A DNA stretch of 20,809 bases, taken from IMG/VR virus record IMGVR_UViG_3300025929_000053, positions 1 through 20,809 of that record; one strand, 5' to 3'. Positions 14,401-20,809 of the stretch are shown here, one piece after another. The stretch is from a virus. Within the stretch, counting starts at the first letter, position 1; each line of letters starts with the position of its first letter. The notes under the pieces are model-generated. The model saw only the letters and a list, made by a program, of their open reading frames with translations. It was not told the DNA's origin and ran no database searches. The translations under genes were made by a program, and so were the position numbers.

Positions 14401-15446
14401 TGGCAACTGGTTCAGGTCTTGATGCCCAGATAGGGTTTAAGAACGAAACTACGGTAGGGACTTCGGCAGCTCCGGTTACCAAGTTCACTACTTTCAACAT
14501 GTCCGATCTCACCTTTGATCCGACCTACCTCGAAGGTACTGGGCTCCAGTCAGGTAGGAAGTTCAAGAGTGTTAACCAAGCCGGTATTGCTCGCCGGTCG
14601 GCTACTGGCAAGGTTGAAGTGCCTGTGATGTATAAGGGCTTCGGCTGGTACTGGCAGCACTTCATTGGTTCGGCTGGAACTGCAAGTGTGGTAACTGGCG
14701 GCACTCTTGCCTATGAGCAGTACCACACTCCCGGTGCTCTCTGGGGCAAGTCCTTCACGACTCAGGTCGGTAAGCCGGAACCGGCTACGGGGATTGTAAA
14801 GCCGTTTACGTACCGAGGCTGTAAGTGCCTCGACTGGACCCTGACTTTTCAGGACAACGCTAAGACCCTGTGCGACTTTACGATTGACGCCTGGGATGAG
14901 GACACCGCTACGGCCCTGGCAGTGGCGAGCTACCCGGCTTCAAACATCCAGTGGGACTTTTCTTCGGTTACTAACTTTGCTATTGGCGGGACTCCCACCA
15001 CGACCAGCGGTAAGACCACTATTGCGGGTAGCTCGCCGGTTACCGCAGTTGTAACCTCGCTGTCGCTCGCAGGTAAGAACAACCTGTCTAACCAGCGGTA
15101 CGGCCTGGGAAGCGGTGGAGTCAAGAAAGAGCAGCTTGAGAACAACTTTCAGGAAATTACGGGGACGTTCAAGGCTGACTACGACTCGACAAACTTCATT
15201 AACCAGTTTGATGCGGGTACTTCTACGGCGCTTCAGATCGACTCCTTCGGGTCGATTATCGAGGGCACCACCAAGTATCAGCTAAGCATCATCCTTCCGA
15301 CTGTGAAGATTACCAAGGCCCCGGTGGTCGTCTCCGGCCCCGATCTGGTACAGGTCCAGGGCGAATTCACGGTGTACGACCCTGACGATGGCCAGAACCC
15401 GCCAATTCAGGTTCACATTGTCAGCACGGATTCGACTGTTCTGTAA
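14400..15446 (+). CDS. Major tail tube protein
   Basis: 348 residues; GAGGG (14383-14387) lies 12 bases before ATG 14400, which overlaps the upstream stop by one base (coupled translation). The protein is beta-rich throughout: 'SGLDAQIGFKNETTVGTSAAPVTKF' at the N-terminus (typical of tube proteins, 'G-D-x-x-G-E-T-Y-G-T'), then 'YKGFGWYWQHFIG', 'YRGCKCLDWTLTFQDNAKTLCDFTIDAW', 'ITGTFKADYDS' and 'GPDLVQVQGEFTVYDPDDGQNPPIQVHIVS'. It polymerises into hexameric rings around the tape measure protein. Its size is within the range of actinophage tube proteins. No C-terminal Ig domain is evident. It precedes the tail assembly chaperones as expected. Confidence 0.85.
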   Translation: MATGSGLDAQIGFKNETTVGTSAAPVTKFTTFNMSDLTFDPTYLEGTGLQSGRKFKSVNQAGIARRSATGKVEVPVMYKGFGWYWQHFIGSAGTASVVTGGTLAYEQYHTPGALWGKSFTTQVGKPEPATGIVKPFTYRGCKCLDWTLTFQDNAKTLCDFTIDAWDEDTATALAVASYPASNIQWDFSSVTNFAIGGTPTTTSGKTTIAGSSPVTAVVTSLSLAGKNNLSNQRYGLGSGGVKKEQLENNFQEITGTFKADYDSTNFINQFDAGTSTALQIDSFGSIIEGTTKYQLSIILPTVKITKAPVVVSGPDLVQVQGEFTVYDPDDGQNPPIQVHIVSTDSTVL

Positions 15447-15448
15447 TC

Positions 15449-15463
15449 AAGTTGTAGCAACTT
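15449..15463 (+). terminator. Small hairpin after the tail tube gene
   Basis: AAGTTG (15449-15454) pairs with CAACTT (15458-15463), loop TAG, starting 3 bases after the tail tube stop codon. It is AT-rich and short with no T run. A mild attenuator separating the abundant tube protein from the scarce chaperones is possible; chance is also possible. Confidence 0.25.
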
Positions 15464-15480
15464 TAACGAAAGATGGGACA

Positions 15481-15849
15481 ATGCCCCTAATTACGATCGA
15501 GAACTGCGAAAACTGCCACGTTGATCATGAGTGGATTTTTGACGGAGCAAAGCTTAGCGAGCTTCGGATGATCAAGAAACTAACCGGGATGAGTCAGAGG
15601 GCTTTTGCTGAGGCAGGAGACGAAGGCGACCCCGAGGCGCTCGCAGCCCTGATTTACATCTTGCATCTACGCGACAAGATCAAGGTTCCGTTCGAGAAGA
15701 TCGATCTTGATTTCAAGCATTTCAAGATGGAACCGACTGAGCAAGAGCAGAAGGAGCTTGATGAGCTTCTAAAGTACCAGGAGCTTGACGGGGAAGACCC
15801 AAAAGACGAAGACGAGATCGAGAATGGCCTGACCGCCGAGGTGGTCTAG
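15481..15849 (+). CDS. Tail assembly chaperone, short form (gpG-like)
   Basis: 122 residues. The start is ATG 15481: it gives 'MPLITIENCENCHVDHEW', and the longer frame back to 15388 runs inside the tail tube gene. A GGGA (15475-15478) precedes it closely, so the ribosome site is weak. The product is helical and acidic toward the end ('DLDFKHFKMEPTEQEQKELDELLKYQELDGEDPKDEDEIENG'), typical of the G chaperone of siphoviruses, which coats the tape measure protein during tail assembly and is absent from the virion. 'KLSELRMIKKLTGMS' and 'EALAALIYILHLR' resemble the conserved core of the family. It is read both to its own stop and, by slippage, into the long form. Confidence 0.8.
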   Translation: MPLITIENCENCHVDHEWIFDGAKLSELRMIKKLTGMSQRAFAEAGDEGDPEALAALIYILHLRDKIKVPFEKIDLDFKHFKMEPTEQEQKELDELLKYQELDGEDPKDEDEIENGLTAEVV

Positions 15850-16001
15850 AGGCGCAAGTCCTCAGTTATGCCGCTGATATCTGGGAGCTGTACGGCGTCA
15901 ATGCCCTCGATATCTGGGAGCTTCCGGCAGATTACTTTTTCAGCATGGCTAGTCAAGTCGATGCCGTACGTCAGGAAGCGGCCAGAGCAAAGCGAGGTTA
16001 G
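15481..16001 (+). CDS. Tail assembly chaperone, -1 frameshift long form (gpGT-like)
   Basis: Slippage by -1 on CCCAAAA (15798-15804) takes ribosomes from the short-form frame at codon 108 into the frame ending at TAG 15999-16001, giving about 173 residues. The -1 frame is open from 15789 and has no start of its own near the join. The added part reads RRRRDREWPDRRGG, then 'EAQVLSYAADIWELYGVNALDIWELPADYF', then 'MASQVDAVRQEAARAKRG', the usual helical T extension, which contacts the tape measure protein. It ends 2 bases before the next gene, whose ribosome site GCGAGG (15992-15996) lies inside it, supporting real translation of this frame. A 14-base direct repeat GATATCTGGGAGCT (15876-15889, 15909-15922) gives a duplicated DIWEL with an 11-codon offset. 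Confidence 0.75.
15798..15804 (+). promoter_or_regulatory. -1 ribosomal frameshift slippery site CCCAAAA
   Basis: The heptamer is in the right register (C CCA AAA in the short-form frame) and fits X XXY YYZ. It lies 45 bases before the short-form stop. A possible stimulatory stem, GACCGC (15831-15836) with GTGGTC (15841-15846) and loop CGAG, is further downstream than usual, so the stimulator is uncertain. Confidence 0.8.
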
Positions 16002-16003
16002 TA

Positions 16004-16345
16004 ATGGCGCTGGACAGTTATCTCAGGCAGAAGCTAGAAGAGGGCGCAGCAATTGTTTGTCGGGAGGCTCAGCGCATAGCGCTGAGCTTTTCCAAGCGCA
16101 CTGCTGCCGCAACCCACGTTGTTTCAGATTCAGTGGGCGTAGGGGTTGAAACTAATAGTGTTGAGGCACCTATGGCCAGGCCCTTTCAGGGCGGCCTTCG
16201 ACATCCTCTGTTCGGAAATACTGACCACTGGTATCCGCAACCATATCACCCTTATATGTCCCTAGCATGGGAAATCAAGCGACCGGACGTAGAGCAGAAG
16301 GCTGCGGAATGGGCGGAAGAAGAGTGGAAAAGGAAATTGCAGTAA
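16004..16345 (+). CDS. HK97 gp10-like tail/neck protein
   Basis: 113 residues; GCGAGG (15992-15996) is 7 bases before ATG 16004. It has an N-terminal helix ('YLRQKLEEGAAIVCREAQRIA'), a beta region, then 'GGLRHPLFGNTDHWYPQP' (63-79) and a C-terminal charged helix. The 'RHPLFGN...W' signature is characteristic of HK97 gp10-like (head-tail joining / tail completion) proteins of actinobacterial phages. In HK97-like genomes this gene normally sits before the tail tube gene. Here it lies between the chaperones and the tape measure gene, so it may have a somewhat different role. Confidence 0.65.
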   Translation: MALDSYLRQKLEEGAAIVCREAQRIALSFSKRTAAATHVVSDSVGVGVETNSVEAPMARPFQGGLRHPLFGNTDHWYPQPYHPYMSLAWEIKRPDVEQKAAEWAEEEWKRKLQ

Positions 16346-16375
16346 TTATCAAGCCCGCCCGAAAGAGGTAATTTA

Positions 16376-19300
16376 ATGGCCACCCAAGCGAATGTATCCC
16401 TGCGGTTTGTAATGTCCGGTGCCAACTCGGTTATCGGTATTATGGACAGGATTTCGGGTAAGAAGCGTGACCTTGAACGGCCGGTGGATGTCCCCATTAA
16501 GGCTGACGATGGTGATGCGCAGGCAAAGTTTGACAAGGTTCGGGCGGAGATTGCCGACCTAAACCGCCTGGTTGCCAAGTCTAAGCTTACCGCTGACGAC
16601 GCCCCTGGCATGGTCAAGATAAAGGCATTCCAGATCGAGTTGCGTAAGCTTAATGACTACGTTGCTCGCCCTACTATCTCTGATCGTGGTTTGGACTCAG
16701 CAGAGCTACGGGCTCTCAGGCTTCTTGCCACTCTTAAGGAAATCGACCGTACTAAGTCCACCTTCAGCATTTCCAGCCTTATTTCTAAGATTCCTGGCTT
16801 GGGCGGGTTTGGTGGTGGTTCTAGCTCCGGTGGCATGATTAACGATGCTGCTTCGGGCGGTGGTACCAATCCGCTGCTGATGATTGCTAATCCGCTGTCT
16901 TCAGGTGCTCTTACCAACCCATGGGTTCTTGGCGGTATCGCGGGCTTGGCCCCATTCCTCGGCACCCTTGCCGGCGGAGCATTGACAGGTAGCCTGGGTG
17001 CGGGCCTCGCGGGTGCGGGCATTGCCGGGGCAATCATGGGGAGCCAGAATTCTGCGAATACCCCAGCCAATAAGGCAGCACTAGCCGCTGCTCAGGACAA
17101 GCTGACGGCTGCTGAGCAGCGGGCCGCTGCCGCGCAGGCTAACTTGAACCAATTGCAGTCCGGTGGAGGTGCATCGGCACTCCAGTTGTCAGCAGCACAA
17201 CTCCGGGTGGTATCTGCTCAGGACCGCCTTAACCAGTTGGAGACAAGCGGTAAGGCTACAGCCTCTCAGTTGGCGTCGGCTAAGGCCACGCTGGCTAGCG
17301 CACAGGCCAACCTGGTTAAGTTGCAGACTAGCGGCGTTTCATCGACAACCAAGCTGGCTAATGCTCACGCCAGTTTGGCTAGTGCCCAGGGCTCCGTCAT
17401 AACGGCGCAAGCCGCGCTGAACAAGCTACAAGATGACGCCACCACTTCAGCCCCCCAACTGGCGGGGGCTATTAAGGACCTCGGGGATAACATCGTTAGC
17501 GGCTGGGAGGCAATTTCTACGCCCTTCCAGGGTGCGTTGATGAAGATAATAGGAGCTGGGGAACAGGTTCTTCCTAAGGTGCTCAAACCACTGGGAGATG
17601 CTTTTAAGTCAATGGCTGGCCCCGTGGGCGACCTTGGTGTGGCTATAGCCAGTTCGTTCGGGTCACCTGCTGTAGCCACCGCTATTAAGACGGTGGCCCA
17701 GGCATTTGACACATTCCTGAAGGCTTTTACCCCGCAGGCACCTGTAATCGCTAACGCACTTGCTAACGGTATAACTGGGATGGCCTCAGCATTTACTGAC
17801 CACCCGGACATGATCAAGGGCATGGTCGCGGTAGTAACATTCCTGGCTGAGCTGCCGGGATATGTGATGAGTGCCCTAGGCTCGCTAACCCGAGTAAGTA
17901 ATTGGCTGCTTTTCGGACTCCCCCACGATGTATCAATTGGCCTGGACGATACCCGCAAGTTTTTTATTGACATTGGTCACGGCATTGAGTCGGCTTGGGA
18001 CGCAACCTTTGGTGCTGTTACAGGTGCGGTTAGTACCGCACTAAATTGGCTTGGTAGTCATTGGGAACTGCTGACGGCAATCATGCTCGGCCCCATAGGG
18101 CTGGCTGTAGCCGGGATCGTCAAGTATTGGGCTGATATTAAGGCTCCTTTCGTAGACGGTTACAACTTCATCATTGGAATTTATCGGGATATAACTACCT
18201 GGGTAAGTTCCAACTTTGATAAATGGTGGGCTGAGAACGGCGATGCCGTTAAGCAGCTCTGGCATGAAACCTGGACGAGCGTTAAAGATACTGTCCTTGA
18301 GTACTGGACTCCGATTGCAGGCGTCATTAAGGTCGGCTGGAGTTCGATTACTGACACCTTTACGAATTCTTGGGACACTATTCGCGGCCTTATGACTGCG
18401 GGTTGGGCCGTTGTGAGAGGTATTTTCATAGGCGGCATTGACCTGATTAAGACTGTCTGGAATGTAGGCTGGGCCACTATCGAAGGCACCGCCAAGATTA
18501 TGTGGCTGGAAGTACAGGATATTGTCAAGGTCGGCTGGGCAGCAATATCACTTCTGTTTAAGGCTTCTATCGGAATTCTCGTAGCCTCCTGGCAGATTTT
18601 CTGGTCGATGCTTTACAACATAGCTAAGGTGACCTGGACTCTCATCGAAAACACGGTTAAGGGTATCTGGGATATTATCGTCGGCATTTTCTCCGTGTTC
18701 ATCAACTTGCTTACCGGGCACTGGCGCACAGCCCTTAACGACATGAAGAACATGGGCACTCAGATTTGGAATCTGACTAAGGATAATCTGAATGCCATCT
18801 GGACTGCGATCAAGAATATTGCTATTACGATATTTGATTCGCTGAGGTCATATTTCATTTCGCTTTGGAATGCTGTAAAGAGCTTCGCTATTACTAGCTG
18901 GACCGATACTAAGAATGCAATCGTAAGCATCTGGGATAATGTTGTATCGACCGGCAAGACGATCTGGAATGACTTCTTCGGATGGCTGCGAAGTGGCTGG
19001 ACAAATGTTGTAAGGTCTGCTGGCTCCATTTGGAACGGTATCAAGGACGCTGTATCGAGTCCGGTTAAGTGGGTAGCTCACAATGTGCTCTCTCCCCTGT
19101 TCCGTGGTATCGATGCGGTTACCAACTTTGTCCACCTGGGCAACCCGCTAGCAGGCGCAGTTAGCACACTGTCAGGGATGGCAGCGGGCGGTAAAATCAA
19201 TGTGGGCACTCACGGTACCGCCGATGACGTGCTGATCCGGGTATCCAAAAACGAAACAGTGTTGTCTGAGGCTCACTCTCGGTTTCTGGCCCCGTTGCTA

Positions 19301-20617
19301 GGCCAAATAGGTGTACCTGGGTACGCCTCGGGCGGACTCGTTAACCCGATCGGTTCTGGTGCTCGACCCGAGCGAGTAGACATGGGTGTGGACTACGGCG
19401 GGTTTTTCCCGCTGTACGCTATTGGGTCCGGGTCCATCACCAATACCAACAATTCTGGCTGGCCAGGCGGCACATTCATCGGTCTGCGCCTGAACCCCCC
19501 TTACGGTTCCGGATACTGGTACTACGCCGAAGACATCATGCCTGCCGTACAGGTTGGGCAGTCCGTTCAAGCTGGGCAGCTCATTGGCCATGCTTGGGGC
19601 GGTCCATCAGGTATTGAGGTCGGTTGGGCGGCACCACCCGGCACCGGCGAAACCATGGCTGCGGCACAAGGTCAGCAGAACAAAAACGGTGATCCTGGCG
19701 CAGTCGCAACTGCTTGGGGTGTGTCAGCATCTAACCTGATTGCATCACTTGGCGGTCCTCGCGGAATTGTCTCAGGAAAGATTAGCGGAGGTACTGCCGG
19801 TATCGGCAGTATCATCGAAACCGTACAGCAGATTTTCAGCGGTCTTGGCAGGTTTGCTAAGACGGCTATTGCTATCGCTGGGGGAAACCTCGGCGGTGCT
19901 GTAACCGATCTGCTGGGCCTGGTAGCTCACGGAGCTGGCGGTGCTGGCGGAATGCTGGGTCAAACCCTGCTTAAGATTCCGGGCACCCTGGCTGGAGATG
20001 CAGTCCACTACATTGTTAATGCGGTTAAGCATTTCGTAACAGGGCAGCAAGCTGCTGGCGGCGGTATGGGCGTAACTGCTACCGGCCCACTTCAGGACTA
20101 TGCGAAGAAGCTGGTAGAAGCTAAATGGGGTCCTGCCTACTGGCCGTACTTTGCGGATATTGTCCGCCGAGAGTCGGGCTGGAATGTCCACGCGACTAAC
20201 CCGTCATCGGGCGCATACGGTATTCCGCAGGCATTGCCAGGCGACAAGATGGCGTCGGCGGGAGCTGACTGGCGCACTAACGGCTATACGCAGCTTCGAT
20301 GGATGGTCGGCTATCTGGCATCCAGGTGGGGCAACCCACTTAACGCCGATGTTAACGAGCAGAGAAACCACTGGTACGCCAACGGCACTATGTCAGCCCT
20401 TCCGGGTTGGGCAGTAGTCGGAGAACGTGGACCCGAGCTGGTTAAGTTCGGCGGTGGCGAAAGGGTGATTCCTAATCATCAGCTCGGAGGCGGAAACGTT
20501 ACATACATCATCAATGTTAGTCCCGGCCCGCTAGCTCGACCGGCCGATATCGGTCGTGAGGTAGTCGGCGCAATTCGCGAATACGAGAAACGGAGCGGTA
20601 AGGGCTGGAGGTCTTAA
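16376..20617 (+). CDS. Tape measure protein with degenerate M23-like and SLT lytic transglycosylase domains
   Basis: 1413 residues; AAAGAGGT (16362-16369) is 6 bases before ATG 16376. Sets tail length and is ejected during infection. Layout: 1-130 helical; about 135-225 Gly/Ala-rich hydrophobic stretch ('GTLAGGALTGSLGAGLAGAGIAG'); 241-352 Ala/Gln coiled coil with 34-36-residue repeats; further hydrophobic helices to about 590; 595-920 Trp-rich amphipathic repeats ('IW-x-x-I', 'W-x-x-F'), typical of tape measures; about 996-1090 an M23/LytM-like beta domain lacking zinc ligands (D1002 where H is expected before D1006; E1052 for the 'YAH' histidine; E1081-V-G for HxH); about 1240-1340 an SLT domain with 'VRRESGWN' (catalytic E1266) and 'SSGAYGIPQ'. 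The end has 'GERGPELVKFGGGERVIP', a common tape-measure C-terminal motif. The SLT domain should cut peptidoglycan during DNA entry. Confidence 0.92.
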   Translation: MATQANVSLRFVMSGANSVIGIMDRISGKKRDLERPVDVPIKADDGDAQAKFDKVRAEIADLNRLVAKSKLTADDAPGMVKIKAFQIELRKLNDYVARPTISDRGLDSAELRALRLLATLKEIDRTKSTFSISSLISKIPGLGGFGGGSSSGGMINDAASGGGTNPLLMIANPLSSGALTNPWVLGGIAGLAPFLGTLAGGALTGSLGAGLAGAGIAGAIMGSQNSANTPANKAALAAAQDKLTAAEQRAAAAQANLNQLQSGGGASALQLSAAQLRVVSAQDRLNQLETSGKATASQLASAKATLASAQANLVKLQTSGVSSTTKLANAHASLASAQGSVITAQAALNKLQDDATTSAPQLAGAIKDLGDNIVSGWEAISTPFQGALMKIIGAGEQVLPKVLKPLGDAFKSMAGPVGDLGVAIASSFGSPAVATAIKTVAQAFDTFLKAFTPQAPVIANALANGITGMASAFTDHPDMIKGMVAVVTFLAELPGYVMSALGSLTRVSNWLLFGLPHDVSIGLDDTRKFFIDIGHGIESAWDATFGAVTGAVSTALNWLGSHWELLTAIMLGPIGLAVAGIVKYWADIKAPFVDGYNFIIGIYRDITTWVSSNFDKWWAENGDAVKQLWHETWTSVKDTVLEYWTPIAGVIKVGWSSITDTFTNSWDTIRGLMTAGWAVVRGIFIGGIDLIKTVWNVGWATIEGTAKIMWLEVQDIVKVGWAAISLLFKASIGILVASWQIFWSMLYNIAKVTWTLIENTVKGIWDIIVGIFSVFINLLTGHWRTALNDMKNMGTQIWNLTKDNLNAIWTAIKNIAITIFDSLRSYFISLWNAVKSFAITSWTDTKNAIVSIWDNVVSTGKTIWNDFFGWLRSGWTNVVRSAGSIWNGIKDAVSSPVKWVAHNVLSPLFRGIDAVTNFVHLGNPLAGAVSTLSGMAAGGKINVGTHGTADDVLIRVSKNETVLSEAHSRFLAPLLGQIGVPGYASGGLVNPIGSGARPERVDMGVDYGGFFPLYAIGSGSITNTNNSGWPGGTFIGLRLNPPYGSGYWYYAEDIMPAVQVGQSVQAGQLIGHAWGGPSGIEVGWAAPPGTGETMAAAQGQQNKNGDPGAVATAWGVSASNLIASLGGPRGIVSGKISGGTAGIGSIIETVQQIFSGLGRFAKTAIAIAGGNLGGAVTDLLGLVAHGAGGAGGMLGQTLLKIPGTLAGDAVHYIVNAVKHFVTGQQAAGGGMGVTATGPLQDYAKKLVEAKWGPAYWPYFADIVRRESGWNVHATNPSSGAYGIPQALPGDKMASAGADWRTNGYTQLRWMVGYLASRWGNPLNADVNEQRNHWYANGTMSALPGWAVVGERGPELVKFGGGERVIPNHQLGGGNVTYIINVSPGPLARPADIGREVVGAIREYEKRSGKGWRS
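17096..17437 (+). repeat. Coiled-coil repeats in the tape measure gene
   Basis: Three to four coding repeats of about 34-36 residues with the pattern A-x-x-x-L-x-x-L-Q/E-S/T-S-G followed by S/A-x-x-L-x-x-A-x-x-x-L-x-x-A-Q (for example AQANLVKLQTSG and AQDRLNQLETSG). They form the coiled coil at residues 241-352. Confidence 0.7.
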
Positions 20618-20618
20618 C

Positions 20619-20809
20619 GTGACTGAGTTTATCCCCCTGCCGGATATGCAGGTGGCTGTGGGATTCAATCCTGACAGCCCCACTGGAGGTTCAGGGCTCC
20701 TAGTTCTAGACGACCCTACTTTCGGTCAGCTAGACGCAGGGGCTCTGGCCTCGTCTATCGACTGGTCGGATATTACTGACTATGTAGTAAGTTTCAGCGT
20801 TTCGAGGAC
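20619..20809 (+). CDS. Distal tail / minor tail protein (3' end missing)
   Basis: GTG 20619 is 7 bases after GGAGG (20607-20611), which lies inside the end of the tape measure gene; the start follows that stop by one base. 63 codons are visible and the frame is open to the window edge. The visible part reads 'MTEFIPLPDMQVAVGFNPDSP', 'GLLVLDDPTFGQLD' and 'SSIDWSDITDYVVSFSVSR'. The phrase W-x-D-I/V-T-x-x-V followed by a strand is typical of the first tail-tip protein after the tape measure in actinobacterial siphoviruses (distal tail or baseplate hub). The rest of the gene is outside the window. Confidence 0.7.
   Translation, partial: MTEFIPLPDMQVAVGFNPDSPTGGSGLLVLDDPTFGQLDAGALASSIDWSDITDYVVSFSVSR

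Noticed and set aside
15388-15480. Upstream start for the tail assembly chaperone
   Set aside because: The extra 31 residues lie inside the tail tube gene and are Arg-rich without family likeness; ATG 15481 gives a typical chaperone start.
15868-16149. 93-codon ORF after the short chaperone form
   Set aside because: It is in the same frame as the short form but overlaps the -1 extension and the gp10-like gene; its Ser/Arg-rich translation looks random.

Overview
This window is a contiguous piece of the structural (late) module of a tailed double-stranded DNA phage. Every convincing gene is on the + strand, packed head to tail with short gaps or 1-46 base overlaps, and most have a clear Shine-Dalgarno sequence. 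The HK97-fold major capsid protein, tail tube protein, frameshifted tail assembly chaperone pair and long tape measure protein, with no sheath gene seen, indicate a siphovirus (long non-contractile tail). The architecture and some family signatures (SLT domain plus degenerate M23-like domain in the tape measure, style of the tail genes) point to an actinobacterial host. That host assignment is inference. Base composition looks moderate, lower than a Streptomyces chromosome.

Layout. 1-1240: 3' part of the major capsid gene, followed by a terminator-like hairpin. 1349-3821: six small genes: a glycosyltransferase-like protein, a probable capsid decoration protein, a Lys/Ala-rich AT-hook protein, a small unknown, and two small beta-rich virion proteins. 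3835-12845: two very large modular appendage proteins. The first (780 aa) carries two putative-Ig (He_PIG) repeats and a GH12-like beta-jelly-roll glycosidase domain. The second (2144 aa) carries a GH140/DUF4038 (apiosidase-like) domain with its C-terminal beta domain, a He_PIG repeat and an alpha/beta-hydrolase (esterase-like) domain. These are strung together by about 30 copies of a roughly 23-residue Val/Pro/Ala/Thr repeat. Between the two lies a short, highly structured stretch with a 62-codon ORF and mutually exclusive hairpins over the start of the giant gene. 12845-14400: head-tail connector, probable tail terminator and a small unknown. 14400-16345: major tail tube protein, tail assembly chaperones with a CCCAAAA -1 slippery site, and an HK97 gp10-like protein. 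16376-20617: tape measure protein ending in a degenerate M23-like domain and an SLT lytic transglycosylase. From 20619 to the edge: start of a distal-tail/minor tail gene.

The most striking feature is where the polysaccharide-active appendage genes sit: inside the head module, between the capsid gene and the connector, rather than after the tape measure gene where tail fibres usually lie. They may therefore be capsid-borne fibres with up to three carbohydrate-active domains (GH12-like, GH140-like, esterase-like). The leader ORF with alternating hairpins in front of the giant gene is the best candidate for undescribed regulation. Similar smaller arrangements, a hairpin over a ribosome binding site inside an upstream translated ORF, occur before the decoration gene and before the tail terminator gene.

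No tRNA, CRISPR, IS element, integrase, attachment site or replication origin was recognised. The longest non-coding gap is 1241-1348.
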